DNA of 31,251 nt from CAYLHS01 sp964383535 (GTDB lineage: Bacteria; Actinomycetota; Acidimicrobiia; Spongiisociales; UBA4744): positions 1-31,251 of the forward strand of contig CAYLHS010000019.1 of the NCBI GenBank assembly GCA_964383535.1, in the 5' to 3' direction. Positions 1 through 8,580 of the stretch are shown here, one piece after another; within the stretch, counting starts at the first letter, position 1, and the number at the start of each line of letters is the position of its first letter. The translations under genes were made by a program, and so were the position numbers. The notes beneath the pieces were generated by a model. It had not been told where the DNA came from. It saw only the letters and a list, made by a program, of their open reading frames with translations, and ran no database searches.

Positions 1-210
1 CTCGCGTTCGTTGACCCGCCCTACGCCCTGTCGCTAGCGTCTGTCCAAAGCGTGTTGAGGAAGCTCATCCCCAGACTGAACACCGGCGGCGACGTCGTGG
101 TGCACCGGCGTGCGGGGACGGAGGGCCCCGTCGTGGATGGCCTCGAGTCGATCGACCGGCGCAGGTACGGGGACACGGTACTGTGGCGCTTCAGGAAGGA
201 GGATGCGTGA
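1..210 (+). CDS. rsmD: RsmD, 16S rRNA (guanine966-N2)-methyltransferase, C-terminal part
   Basis: The window opens inside a reading frame of 69 codons that ends with TGA at 208-210. Near its start it carries Asp-Pro-Pro-Tyr (residues 5-8 of the fragment), the DPPY/DPPF catalytic motif of amino-methyltransferases. The remaining residues fit the end of the Rossmann-type RsmD fold. RsmD methylates G966 of 16S rRNA in the small subunit and is very often encoded directly before coaD, as here. The N-terminal part, including the SAM-binding motif, lies outside the window. The call rests on the DPPY motif plus the coaD context. Another methyltransferase of the same family is possible but less likely. 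Confidence 0.8.
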   Translation, partial: LAFVDPPYALSLASVQSVLRKLIPRLNTGGDVVVHRRAGTEGPVVDGLESIDRRRYGDTVLWRFRKEDA

Positions 211-683
211 CAGTTGCGTTGATCCCCGGGAGTTTCGATCCGCCGACGAACGGCCATCTAGACGTGGTCAGGCGATGCCTCGCCGTGTTCGACGAGGTCG
301 TGATCGCGGTCGTGGCCAATCCTTCGAAGACGCCGCTGTTCGACGCTCAGGAGCGTGTCGAGATGCTCTGGAGGCTCTTCGAGGGGAGCGCCGTCGACGT
401 CGACAGTTTCGACGGTCTCCTGGTCGACTTTGTCAAGTCGAGGCAGGTCGATGTCATCGTGAAGGGTCTCCGAGCTGTTACCGACTTCGAGTACGAGCTT
501 CAGATGGCACAGATGAACGAGAGTCTCTCGGGGATATCAACACTGTTTCTTCCGACCGCGCCCGTCTACGGGTTCCTGTCGTCCTCGCTCGTCAAGGAGG
601 TCGCCCGTTTCGGTGGCGATGTAGCAGACCTGGTTCCGTCGATCGTCAACGAAGCCCTGAAGGAGAGGTTCCATCATGAGTGA
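207..683 (+). CDS. coaD: Phosphopantetheine adenylyltransferase CoaD
   Basis: CoaD transfers AMP from ATP to 4'-phosphopantetheine, the penultimate step of coenzyme A synthesis in the cytoplasm. The product is 158 residues, the usual family length. It begins with the nucleotidyltransferase signature GSFDPPTNGH (T/HxGH type). It continues with KGLR followed by DFEYE, and has the SSS-V-KE segment near the C-terminus that contacts ATP. I chose GTG at 207 because it overlaps the rsmD stop (GTGA) and has a strong AGGAAGGAGG ribosome site at 193-202. An upstream ATG at 183 would add eight residues lying inside rsmD. The gene is probably translationally coupled to rsmD. Confidence 0.95.
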   Translation: MTVALIPGSFDPPTNGHLDVVRRCLAVFDEVVIAVVANPSKTPLFDAQERVEMLWRLFEGSAVDVDSFDGLLVDFVKSRQVDVIVKGLRAVTDFEYELQMAQMNESLSGISTLFLPTAPVYGFLSSSLVKEVARFGGDVADLVPSIVNEALKERFHHE

Positions 684-1173
684 AGAGAGCATTCCGCAGC
701 TCGGTGAGCTCAGCGAACTGCTCGACGAGCTGGAGACCTCGGTCAGGGACGCCAAGCCGATCCCGCTGTCCAGCAGCGTCAGGGTCGAGCGCGAGGAGGC
801 GCTCGAGCTGATCGGGTCGATCAGAGCCGTGCTGCCCGAGGAGTTGCGAGCGGCGAGATGGATGATCCGAGAGCGGGAGGCGTTCATTGCCCGGACCAAC
901 GAACGTGCCAAGTCGATCGTCGACAACGCCCAGACGAAGGCGGCAGAGATGGTGAGCGAGTCTCGGATCCTCGCCGAAGCCGTCGAGGAAGCCAACGTGC
1001 TGGTGCGCAACGCGGAAGGGGACGCGCGCAGGATCCGACTCGAGGCGGAGGACCTGGCCGACGATCGCCTCCAGCAGCTCGAGGTGCTGTTCAGGAACCT
1101 GCTCGGCCAGGTCAGAACCGCCCGGTCGCAATACCATGAGGCTCGCCCAGCACCACCACCCGTTCCCCGGTAG
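676..1173 (+). CDS. SepIVA/DivIVA-like coiled-coil protein
   Basis: This is a 165-residue, highly charged protein with no signal peptide or membrane segment. Residues about 35-150 are heptad-rich Glu/Arg/Ala helix, consistent with a long coiled coil. The C-terminal tail is Pro-rich. In mycobacteria the gene next to the DUF177 gene in this neighbourhood encodes SepIVA, a DivIVA-family septal factor. Position and architecture match, so a role in septation or polar organisation is inferred. Similar proteins are often labelled ATP synthase B-like because of the coiled coil; an actual ATPase role is unlikely here. The ATG at 676 overlaps the coaD stop by 8 nt and follows AGGAGAGG at 661-668. Confidence 0.7.
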   Translation: MSEESIPQLGELSELLDELETSVRDAKPIPLSSSVRVEREEALELIGSIRAVLPEELRAARWMIREREAFIARTNERAKSIVDNAQTKAAEMVSESRILAEAVEEANVLVRNAEGDARRIRLEAEDLADDRLQQLEVLFRNLLGQVRTARSQYHEARPAPPPVPR

Positions 1174-1175
1174 CC

Positions 1176-1652
1176 ATGCATCCCTTTGCCGTGAACGTGT
1201 CCGACCTGCTCGGACGTTCGGGCTCTCGACGGTCCGTCGACCTCGCCGGCCCCCTCGCGATCGACCTCGACCTCGCGTCGGTCACGGATGTGCGCGCCAC
1301 TGCGGCCCTCGAGTCGGCCTCGGACGAGATCGTCGCACGAGGGGCCTTGTCGTTTCTCGCGACGCTCCGATGCAATCGGTGTCTCATCGAGTGGAAGGAA
1401 GAGCTGTCGACCTCCTTCCTCGAGGTGTTCGGAACAGACGAGTCTCCGATAGCGAGGGACGGATCGATCGACCTCGGACAGACCCTGAGAGACGAGGCCT
1501 CACTCGCCATCCCACTCGTCCCTGTCTGCAGGCCGGACTGCAAAGGACTTTGCCCAACGTGCGGAAGCGACTTGAATACTGATCCCTGTTCCGGGCACGC
1601 CGACGAGAGCACGTCTCCCTTCGGCGCCCTTCGGCATCTGCTGGAACCTTGA
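1176..1652 (+). CDS. DUF177 (YceD-like) protein, probable 23S rRNA accumulation factor
   Basis: The 158-residue product carries an internal CxxC (RCNRC region, about residues 68-71). It also has a C-terminal cysteine cluster, CRPDCKGLCPTCG, at about residues 118-130, the hallmark of DUF177/YceD proteins. In bacteria and plants this family is linked to 23S rRNA accumulation, and it is nearly always encoded just before rpmF, as here. The cysteines probably bind zinc. The ATG at 1176 lies 2 nt after the preceding stop. The molecular activity of the family is not settled, so I call only the family and the ribosome-assembly association. Confidence 0.9.
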   Translation: MHPFAVNVSDLLGRSGSRRSVDLAGPLAIDLDLASVTDVRATAALESASDEIVARGALSFLATLRCNRCLIEWKEELSTSFLEVFGTDESPIARDGSIDLGQTLRDEASLAIPLVPVCRPDCKGLCPTCGSDLNTDPCSGHADESTSPFGALRHLLEP

Positions 1653-1664
1653 GAGGAGCCTTCA

Positions 1665-1844
1665 ATGGCTGTGCCCAAGAAGAAAATGTCGCGATCGCGG
1701 ACGCGGCGCCGCAAGGCAGACTGGAAACTGACGCGCCCTCGCATGTCGACGTGTCCCCAGTGCCATGCGCCGAAGCTCCCCCACAGAGCGTGCCCGAACT
1801 GCGGTACCTACCGGGGGCACGAGGTCACCGCCGGAACCGAGTAG
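1665..1844 (+). CDS. rpmF: 50S ribosomal protein L32
   Basis: This short gene encodes 59 residues, starting MAVPKKKMSRSRTRRRK. The basic N-terminus is followed by two CxxC pairs (C30/C33 and C43/C46) that form the zinc ribbon of the Cys4-type L32. The length and the NCGTYRG-like end are typical of the family. A strong GAGAGGAG ribosome site at 1651-1658 precedes the ATG. It sits between DUF177 and plsX, the conserved arrangement in many bacteria that ties ribosome assembly to membrane lipid synthesis. Keeping all four cysteines suggests the zinc-dependent paralogue; whether a Cys-free copy exists elsewhere cannot be seen here. Confidence 0.96.
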   Translation: MAVPKKKMSRSRTRRRKADWKLTRPRMSTCPQCHAPKLPHRACPNCGTYRGHEVTAGTE

Positions 1845-1845
1845 C

Positions 1846-2766
1846 GTGCGCGTAGCCCTCGACGCGATGGGGGGCGATCACGCGCCCTTCGAGACGGTAG
1901 CCGGAGCTGTCGACGCCGCTGCCTCCGGCATCGATGTCGTTCTCGTTGGTGACGCCCACCGCCTCGAGCCACTGTGCAGCAAGCTCGGAGCCACCCTTCG
2001 AATCGTCCACGCTCCCGACACCGTGGAGATGGAGGATGATCCGGCGCGAGCCATTCGCGAGAAACCCGACTCCTCCATCTCGGTCGCAGCCCGCATGGTA
2101 CGAGACGGCGAGGTGGACGGGCTCGTGTCGGCCGGTTCCACCGGGGCGGCGCTCGCGGCTTCGGCGATCATCATCGGCAGGATGGAGGGTGTGCTGAGAC
2201 CGGCGATCGCCGCGGTCATCCCTTCCGTGCCACCGACGATCCTGATCGACGCCGGGGCAAACCCCGCGGTAGGACCCAAGCACCTCCTTCAGTTCGCCAC
2301 GATGGGGGTCGTCGTGTCAGAGATCGCGTTCGGCGTCGAAGATCCAACGGTAGGACTCCTTTCCATCGGCCACGAGCCCGGCAAGGGGCGCGCGCTCGAA
2401 CGGCTCGCCTCCACTCTCCTCGCAGATGGGCCGTTTCGATTCGTCGGCAACGTGGAGGGAAGGGACATCCCGTCCGGTGGCGTCAACGTCGTGGTCACCG
2501 ACGGCTTCACCGGAAACGTCGCGTTGAAGTCGCTGGAGGGTGCGACTGCGTGGATAGGGGCCTTGGCGGCGCGAGCAGGGGGACCGCTTCCCGAGGTCGT
2601 TCGGCACGCGCTCGACTATGAGAGCACCGGCGGAGCGCACCTGGTGGGGGTCAAAGGCGTCGTGATCATCGCGCACGGATCGTCGTCGAGGGTCGCCATT
2701 CGCAACGCGCTCTCCGTGGCGGCGACCTCGGCGGGGATGGTCGAAGAGATCGGACGCCGCCTGTGA
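1846..2766 (+). CDS. plsX: Phosphate acyltransferase PlsX
   Basis: PlsX converts acyl-ACP to acyl-phosphate for phospholipid synthesis at the membrane surface. The 306-residue product begins VRVALDAMGGDHAP, with the MGGD motif at residues 8-11. Further family features are the SAGSTGA segment, the DAGAN loop and the TDGFTGN motif near two-thirds of the length. The GTG at 1846 lies just after the rpmF stop at 1842-1844 and places the first residues exactly where PlsX proteins start. A longer in-frame upstream reading would lie inside rpmF in another frame. The stop overlaps the rnc start by 4 nt (GTGA), indicating translational coupling. Confidence 0.95.
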   Translation: MRVALDAMGGDHAPFETVAGAVDAAASGIDVVLVGDAHRLEPLCSKLGATLRIVHAPDTVEMEDDPARAIREKPDSSISVAARMVRDGEVDGLVSAGSTGAALAASAIIIGRMEGVLRPAIAAVIPSVPPTILIDAGANPAVGPKHLLQFATMGVVVSEIAFGVEDPTVGLLSIGHEPGKGRALERLASTLLADGPFRFVGNVEGRDIPSGGVNVVVTDGFTGNVALKSLEGATAWIGALAARAGGPLPEVVRHALDYESTGGAHLVGVKGVVIIAHGSSSRVAIRNALSVAATSAGMVEEIGRRL

Positions 2767-3704
2767 GCGATCTCGAACGGCGGCTCGACTATCGGTTCGA
2801 CGACCGGACCTTGCTGGAGGTTTCTCTCACCCACCGCTCGTATGCCGCAGAACACGAGGACGCAGAACACAACGAGCGTATGGAGTTCCTCGGGGACGCT
2901 GTGCTCGAGCTCGTGATGACCGAGCTGCTGTATGAGCGCTTCGGCGAGATGCGTGAAGGGGAGATGGCCAAGCTCAGGGCATCACTGGTGAGTGGCGACA
3001 CGCTGTCGACGATCGCGAGGTCGCTCGACATGGGGTCTGCACTTCGCCTCGGCCGAGGGGAGGAGGCCTCCCGGGGCCGCGAGAAGGACTCGATCCTCGC
3101 GGATGCGATGGAGGCGGTGATCGCCGCCGTATACCTCGACGGTGGCCTCGACGCGGTCCGCTCGGTGATTCATCATCAGTGGGAGTCGCGGATTCGAGCA
3201 CGATCCGTATCGCCCGGAAGCAGGGACTACAAGACCAGGCTTCAGGAAGTCCTCGCGCAGGCGCACCTCGAACCCATATACCAGGTGCGTGGGGAGGGAC
3301 CCGACCACGATCGTGTCTTCACGGCGGCGGTCTCTATCAACGGGAACGTTCGAGGAGAGGGCAGGGGTCGATCCAAGAAGGAGGCCCAGCAGGAAGCCGC
3401 GCGGGTCGCTCTCGAGCAGATGGCGACCCCCGCCATCGACACCGTCGCGGTACGTGTGGTCATCCGAGGACGGGTGCAGGGTGTGGGGTTTCGCTACTTC
3501 GTCCTCGACAAGGCAAGGAACGTCGCCGGGTGGGTGCGCAATCTTCCATCGGGCGAGGTGGAGCTGCATATCCAGGGCGTACGAGCGGACGTGGATGCAA
3601 TGCTCGATCTGATCCGAGCAGGTCCCCGAGCAGCCGCCGTCGCGCAGGTTGATCACCAGGAAATTCCTGTCGATCCGGATCTGCAGGGTTTCACGGTTCG
3701 CTGA
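2763..3704 (+). CDS. rnc: Ribonuclease III fused to a C-terminal acylphosphatase
   Basis: One uninterrupted frame of 313 codons encodes two enzymes. Residues 1-150 are the RNase III domain with signature ERMEFLGDAVLE; the metal ligands E38, E41, D45, E65, D114 and E117 are all present, at the same numbering as the E. coli enzyme. Residues 155-221 form a dsRNA-binding domain. Residues about 227-313 are a complete acylphosphatase, with the phosphate loop GRVQGVGFR (catalytic R244) and the catalytic Asn N260 in GWVRNLPSGEVE. RNase III processes rRNA precursors and structured mRNAs; acylphosphatase hydrolyses acyl phosphates. The usual RNase III length is about 225-250 residues, so the tail is extra. 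An internal ATG at 3420 (M220) could allow separate production of the second domain. The gene starts with GTG overlapping the plsX stop. Confidence 0.93.
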   Translation: MSDLERRLDYRFDDRTLLEVSLTHRSYAAEHEDAEHNERMEFLGDAVLELVMTELLYERFGEMREGEMAKLRASLVSGDTLSTIARSLDMGSALRLGRGEEASRGREKDSILADAMEAVIAAVYLDGGLDAVRSVIHHQWESRIRARSVSPGSRDYKTRLQEVLAQAHLEPIYQVRGEGPDHDRVFTAAVSINGNVRGEGRGRSKKEAQQEAARVALEQMATPAIDTVAVRVVIRGRVQGVGFRYFVLDKARNVAGWVRNLPSGEVELHIQGVRADVDAMLDLIRAGPRAAAVAQVDHQEIPVDPDLQGFTVR

Positions 3705-3715
3705 AACACCTGTGA

Positions 3716-3721
3716 TAGCCT
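3716..3721 (+). promoter_or_regulatory. smc: Candidate -10 element for smc
   Basis: TAGCCT fits the TANNNT pattern of actinobacterial -10 boxes. It lies in the only real gap of this operon (3705-3747). It would give a transcript starting near 3728, leaving room for the AAAGGTG ribosome site at 3734-3740. No convincing -35 box is visible. Such hexamers occur by chance, so support is modest. Confidence 0.35.
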
Positions 3722-3747
3722 TCTACGAATCACAAAGGTGTAGTTCG

Positions 3748-6700
3748 TTGTTCTTGAAGTCATTGAAGCTGGTCGGATTCAAGTCGTTCGCCGACAGAAC
3801 GAGGCTCGAGCTCGAGCCAGGAGTGACGGTCGTCGTTGGACCCAACGGCTCGGGCAAGTCCAATCTGGTCGACGCTATCGCGTGGGTGATGGGCACGCAG
3901 TCGACACGTTCGCTTCGCACACAGAAGATGGAGGATGTCATCTTCGCCGGCACCTCGCTTCGGCCCGCATTCGGGAGGGCGGAGGTCACGCTCGTGCTCG
4001 ACAACGCTTCGCGGGCGTTGCCGCTGGATCTCGATGAGGTCTCGATCACCAGACGCCTCTACCGCGACGGGACCAGCGACTACCAGATCAACGCCGTCGA
4101 CTGTCGCCTGCTCGACATCCAAGAACTCCTCTCCGACAGTGGAGTTGGGCGGCAACAGCACCTAATCGTCGGTCAGGGACGCATCGACGACCTCCTCAAC
4201 GCCAAGCCGGAGGATCACCGCGGTGTGATCGAGGAGGCCGCCGGGGTGCTGAAGCATCGCCTTCGCAGAGAACGGTCCGTGAGGCGGCTCGAACGCACCG
4301 ATGCCGACGTCCTTCGGTTGAACGACATCCTGCGCGAACTCAAGCGGCAGATCCGCCCGCTCAAGCGCCAGGCGGAGTCGGCGGAGCATCATGAGGAACT
4401 CCGGCAGACGATCCGCACACTGAGGCTGTTCCTCGGGGGAGAGGCACTTCGGGCCGCCGGACGCAGGATGGTGGAGCTCGAGGAGCTGGAACGGTCCTGG
4501 TCGAGTCGTATAGACGCCGCGACGTCCGAACGAAGCGAGCTGGAGCGTCGTCTGCCGGGCCTCGTCGAGACGGCCGGGAACGCCGGGAGGGCTCTCGACA
4601 GGGACTCCACTGCTGCGGCTCGGCTGGAGACGACAACCGAGCGGCTTCGCCGCGTCGGTCAGGTTGCGAGAGAGCGCCGCAGAGCTGCCGAGGCGCTGCT
4701 GGAGGGCGCCGGTGAGCGCCGCCGAGACCTGGAGATAGAGGCGGCCGATCTCGAATCGGAGCTGATCTCGACGGCCGGCGACATGACGGATGCGAGGCGT
4801 ACGGCGGATCGCGCCGAGCAGACACTCCGGTCCCTCGAGGACGAGGCCCGATCCTTGGCGGATCAAGGTGCACTTCCTGTCGAGGGCACGCTCGCCGTCG
4901 TGCGAGGCGATCTCAGCTCGCTCCAGGCAGCGATGGAGCGAGACGGGCGAGAGCTGCGAGATGTCGAACGGCGACTCGGAATCCTCGCGGCCAGGATGAC
5001 GGAAGAGTCGACGGAGATCGAGGAACTGCGGAGTGGCATCCGCGTCACCGACGGAGAGACGGCCGCCCTTCAGGACCGCTACGAGCAGACGCGAGCAACC
5101 AGGGAGCGTTTCCAGGAGCAGTGGGAGCGGGCAGACGAACAGGCCGCTCATGCGCGCCTAACGCGTGCCGCCGCCGGAGCGCGGGTCGAGGCGATCGAAG
5201 AGGCGATGTCCGGCGTCGCGGACCCAGAGGCCAGAGATCGGCTCCTCGAACGCGACGGTGTGGTCGGATCGGTGACGGCCGTGCTCGCCGTGCCTGCCGA
5301 TCTGGCCCGCGCGGTCGATGCTGCACTGGGTCAATGGGCCGGTGCGGTCGTCACCACATCCCACCAGGACGTACGGCGCGCCGTCGAAGATCTCAAACGC
5401 GAAGGGCTTGGCGGTGTTGCTGTGATCGCCGGGTCTGGAGGACCGGTTGTCTCTCCTGTCCCTGCCATCGGCGCCGACAGACTTGTCGACCTGCTCGGAA
5501 GCACCGCCGATCGGGTCCTTGCCGAGAGGTTGCTGGGGGATGTGGTCGTCGTCGAGGGCTGGGGCACCGCGTTCGACATCGTGTCGAAGCATCCCAAGAT
5601 CCGTGCGGTCACGCCGGAAGGAGACCTCGTCGATGCGGACGGCATGCACGTCGCCCAACCCGATGGTACGTCGCCCGCTGTGCTGGAGTCGGCCCTGGTC
5701 GGACTCGAACGGGCGGAACTCGAAGCAGCGAGAGCCGAGAGCCTACTCACCCAGGCGAAGCGAGCATTCGACGATGCTCGGGTCGCCGAGCGGAGCGCGC
5801 TCGAAGGACTTGAGGTACTCGAAGCGCGGCTCGGGGGCATGACCGAAGCGCTCACCCTGCGCGAACGGAGCTCGATCCAGGCAGAACGAGAGATGGAGAC
5901 TCTCGAGGAGAGGCGGTCGGCCCTCATCGAGCAATCCGGCGAACGCGAAGCTCGCATCGAGCGGCTCAGATCTCGCCTGCACGATCTCGAAGGTGAGGAG
6001 GCCGAAGGTCAGCGGGCATGGCAGGAGATGGCCGATCGTCGCCGTGAGGTGGAAGCGAGGCGGGAGTCCGCAGCACAGGCACGGCGAGAGGCAGCGGAAG
6101 CACTGGCCACCGTTGTCGAACGCCACAGGCTCCTGCAGGACCGCTTGAGGACCGTCGCTCGAGAGCTCGAGTCACCTGCCGACCGCCCAATCGATCCCCA
6201 CGCGGTCTCGGCCCTGTCGAATATCGAGGAGCACTGCACTGCTGCGCTCGACGCCGTCAAAGCAAAGCTGGATACGCTCAGGGAACGCCAGCGGACGTTG
6301 CGCTCCGAGGCCGGCGATGCCGGCGCAAAACTCGCGGCAGCGCGTACACGGATCGAAGAGCTCAGAAGTGGCATCGAGATCGCACGCGAGCAGGCATCGG
6401 GTATCGCGATCGAGCGGGTGGAGTTGAACGTCCGACGCGAGTCCATCGCCGAAGGGCTACGCCGGGATGCAGATGCATCCGAAGAGGATGCGCTGGCAGT
6501 CGAATCACCTGACCTGGAGGGGGACCTCCACGCCGTGCTCGACAGCCGTGAAGCAGAGTTCAAGCGACTTGGCCCGGTGAACCCGCTCGCAGCACAGGAG
6601 TACAGAGAGCTGAAGGAGCGGTACGACTTCCTCTCCACGCAACTCGAAGATCTCGAGTCGTCCCGATCGGACCTCCGGAAGGTGATCAGCGCGCTCGACG

Positions 6701-7176
6701 ACCGAATTGCGGAAGAGTTCCTGGCTGCGTTCCACGAGATCGCCGCTCACTACGAGGAGTATTTCGGTCTTCTGTTCCCCGGTGGTCGCGGACGCCTGCG
6801 GCTCGTCGACGCGAGCAATCCGTTGACGACCGGTGTCGAAGTCGAGGCGATGCCCCTCGGCAAGAAGGTCGGCAAGCTCAGCCTTCTCTCGGGTGGAGAG
6901 CGGTCGCTGGCGGCACTCGCGTTTCTGTTCTCCGTGTTCCGGGCGCGGCCGGGGCCCTTCTATATCCTCGACGAGGTGGAGGCGGCCCTGGACGATGCCA
7001 ACCTCCGGCGGTTCCTGCGGCTTGTGTCGCGCTTCAGGGAACGCGCGCAGCTCCTCATCGTGACACACCAGCAGCAGACCATGGAGATCGCCGACATCAT
7101 CTACGGTGTCACCCTGGAACCAGGAGGTTCGTCGCAGGTGCTGTCCAAACGGGTCAGCGAGCGGCTCACGGTATGA
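3748..7176 (+). CDS. smc: Chromosome segregation protein SMC
   Basis: SMC is the ATPase of the condensin-like SMC–ScpAB complex that organises and segregates the chromosome. The 1142-residue product has Walker A GPNGSGKSN near residues 31-39 and a first coiled coil rich in Glu/Arg. A hinge lies about residues 500-640, followed by a second coiled coil. The ABC signature LSGGERS is near residue 1047 and Walker B YILDEVEAALDD near residue 1071. I chose TTG at 3748 because it yields LFLKSLKLVGFKSFA, which aligns with the family N-terminus, and AAAGGTG lies 7 nt upstream. GTG 3712 or an earlier codon at 3649 would add unrelated residues, the latter overlapping rnc. The stop overlaps ftsY by 4 nt. 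Confidence 0.96.
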   Translation: MFLKSLKLVGFKSFADRTRLELEPGVTVVVGPNGSGKSNLVDAIAWVMGTQSTRSLRTQKMEDVIFAGTSLRPAFGRAEVTLVLDNASRALPLDLDEVSITRRLYRDGTSDYQINAVDCRLLDIQELLSDSGVGRQQHLIVGQGRIDDLLNAKPEDHRGVIEEAAGVLKHRLRRERSVRRLERTDADVLRLNDILRELKRQIRPLKRQAESAEHHEELRQTIRTLRLFLGGEALRAAGRRMVELEELERSWSSRIDAATSERSELERRLPGLVETAGNAGRALDRDSTAAARLETTTERLRRVGQVARERRRAAEALLEGAGERRRDLEIEAADLESELISTAGDMTDARRTADRAEQTLRSLEDEARSLADQGALPVEGTLAVVRGDLSSLQAAMERDGRELRDVERRLGILAARMTEESTEIEELRSGIRVTDGETAALQDRYEQTRATRERFQEQWERADEQAAHARLTRAAAGARVEAIEEAMSGVADPEARDRLLERDGVVGSVTAVLAVPADLARAVDAALGQWAGAVVTTSHQDVRRAVEDLKREGLGGVAVIAGSGGPVVSPVPAIGADRLVDLLGSTADRVLAERLLGDVVVVEGWGTAFDIVSKHPKIRAVTPEGDLVDADGMHVAQPDGTSPAVLESALVGLERAELEAARAESLLTQAKRAFDDARVAERSALEGLEVLEARLGGMTEALTLRERSSIQAEREMETLEERRSALIEQSGEREARIERLRSRLHDLEGEEAEGQRAWQEMADRRREVEARRESAAQARREAAEALATVVERHRLLQDRLRTVARELESPADRPIDPHAVSALSNIEEHCTAALDAVKAKLDTLRERQRTLRSEAGDAGAKLAAARTRIEELRSGIEIAREQASGIAIERVELNVRRESIAEGLRRDADASEEDALAVESPDLEGDLHAVLDSREAEFKRLGPVNPLAAQEYRELKERYDFLSTQLEDLESSRSDLRKVISALDDRIAEEFLAAFHEIAAHYEEYFGLLFPGGRGRLRLVDASNPLTTGVEVEAMPLGKKVGKLSLLSGGERSLAALAFLFSVFRARPGPFYILDEVEAALDDANLRRFLRLVSRFRERAQLLIVTHQQQTMEIADIIYGVTLEPGGSSQVLSKRVSERLTV

Positions 7177-8168
7177 CCACATCCCAGTTGATCCTGATCG
7201 TGGCGATAGCGATCGTCGTTGTGCTCGGCGTAGTCGTGCTCGCACGCCGATCGGCGTCACCGACCGACGCGCGGGAGCTTCTCACGGAGGGACCCGCCTA
7301 TCTCGCCAAGACCAGATCGGCGCTGGGCGGTCGTTTACAGAAGCTGTTCGGAGCTGCTGCATCCACCTCCGAGTTCTGGCAAGGCCTCGAGGAGGCTCTC
7401 CTCGCTGCCGATGTCGGAGTCGTTGCCACAGACGAGATCGTTCAGCGTGTGAAAGAACGCCATCCTGAGGGGGCCGAGGAAGCGCGACGTGTGCTTCGAG
7501 AGGAGCTGCTCTCGGAGTTCGGCGACCGCCCCCGCGATCTCCACCTCACGGGGGCGCCGTCGGTGATCGTGGTGGTCGGAGTCAATGGAACCGGCAAGAC
7601 CACGACGATTGCCAAGCTCGCGGCCCTCTTCGCGCGTCAAGGCAAGAAGGTGATCCTCGGTGCCGCCGACACGTTTCGCGCGGGAGCCGACGCGCAACTG
7701 AAGACGTGGGCCGAGCGTGTCGGAGCGGACATCGTCTCAGGACACGAGGGCTCGGATCCCGCGTCGGTTGCCTTCGACACCTACGAGGCGGCCAAGGCGC
7801 GCGGGCACGATGTTGCCATCATCGACACCGCCGGGCGGCTCCACTCGAAACACAACCTCATGCAAGAGCTCGGCAAGGTCGTTCGAGTTCTCGCGAAAAC
7901 GGCAGGCGAAGTGGGGGAGACCTTGCTCGTGATCGACGCAACCAGCGGGCAGAACGCCGTCACGCAGGCGAGAGTCTTCACCGAGCAGGTGGGCGTCACC
8001 GGTGTGGTCCTGACGAAACTCGATGGCACTGCGCGCGGCGGGGTCGTCGTCGCCGTGGAACGTGAGCTGGATATCCCGGTGAAGCTGATCGGTACCGGAG
8101 AGAACTTTGGGGATCTCGTACCGTTTGTACCATGCATGTTTATCGACGCCATGCTGGAGGACACGTGA
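7173..8168 (+). CDS. ftsY: Signal recognition particle receptor FtsY
   Basis: FtsY is the membrane-associated GTPase that receives ribosome–SRP complexes and hands them to the Sec translocon. The 331-residue protein starts with a hydrophobic segment (about residues 5-24) that can anchor it. The N-domain follows. The GTPase motifs are GVNGTGKTTT (G1, about residue 137), DTFRAGA, DTAGR and TKLDGTARGG. The long acidic A-domain of E. coli FtsY is absent, as is common in Actinobacteria. The ATG overlaps the smc stop (ATGA), so expression is coupled to smc. Its partner ffh is in the same window at 14066. Confidence 0.96.
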   Translation: MTTSQLILIVAIAIVVVLGVVVLARRSASPTDARELLTEGPAYLAKTRSALGGRLQKLFGAAASTSEFWQGLEEALLAADVGVVATDEIVQRVKERHPEGAEEARRVLREELLSEFGDRPRDLHLTGAPSVIVVVGVNGTGKTTTIAKLAALFARQGKKVILGAADTFRAGADAQLKTWAERVGADIVSGHEGSDPASVAFDTYEAAKARGHDVAIIDTAGRLHSKHNLMQELGKVVRVLAKTAGEVGETLLVIDATSGQNAVTQARVFTEQVGVTGVVLTKLDGTARGGVVVAVERELDIPVKLIGTGENFGDLVPFVPCMFIDAMLEDT

Positions 8169-8557
8169 CACCGGAAGAGCTCCTCGACGCTGCGAGGGCC
8201 GTCGCACGGAACGCCTACGCTCCCTATTCGGGATTCCGGGTGGGCGCCATCATCGTCGCCGACGACGGGACGACCTACCAGGGGGTCAACTGGGAGAATG
8301 CCGCGTACCCGTCGGGAATGTGCGCAGAGGCAAGCGCCATCGCGGCAGCGGTGACCGCTGGGAGAACAGAGTTGGCCACCGTCGCCGCTGCGTGCATCGA
8401 TGCCGGAACCGATGAAGAGTCATTTCCTTGTGGACAGTGCCTTCAACGGCTCCACGAGTTCGGAGTCCGCGAGGTGATTGTCGCCAAACCGGACGGAACC
8501 GCGGGAACCCATGCCTTTGCCGAGCTACTGCCGCACGGATTCAGGCTCGAGAACTGA
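8165..8557 (+). CDS. cdd: Cytidine deaminase
   Basis: Cdd deaminates cytidine and deoxycytidine to uridine forms for pyrimidine salvage. The 130-residue length matches the small tetrameric class. It shows the substrate-binding AYAPYSGFRVGA stretch, NWENA, the zinc/catalytic motif CAE (C53, E55) and PCGQC (C89, C92). Where most family members have CAER, this one has CAEAS, a small deviation near the active site. Kinship to other small nucleoside deaminases is therefore possible. The GTG at 8165 overlaps the ftsY stop (GTGA) and has GGAGG at 8156-8160. An ATG at 8132 would add eleven residues inside ftsY. Salvage genes upp, deoA and punA lie on the other strand nearby. Confidence 0.9.
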   Translation: MTPEELLDAARAVARNAYAPYSGFRVGAIIVADDGTTYQGVNWENAAYPSGMCAEASAIAAAVTAGRTELATVAAACIDAGTDEESFPCGQCLQRLHEFGVREVIVAKPDGTAGTHAFAELLPHGFRLEN

Positions 8558-8580
8558 GCAGGAAGCAACTCGGCCCTCGG

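Noticed and set aside
2982..3656. 224-codon minus-strand frame opposite rnc
   Set aside because: The opposite strand encodes a clearly conserved RNase III–acylphosphatase; this is a shadow.
4162..5151. 329-codon minus-strand frame inside smc
   Set aside because: Antisense shadow of a highly biased coding region; no ribosome site or recognisable motif.
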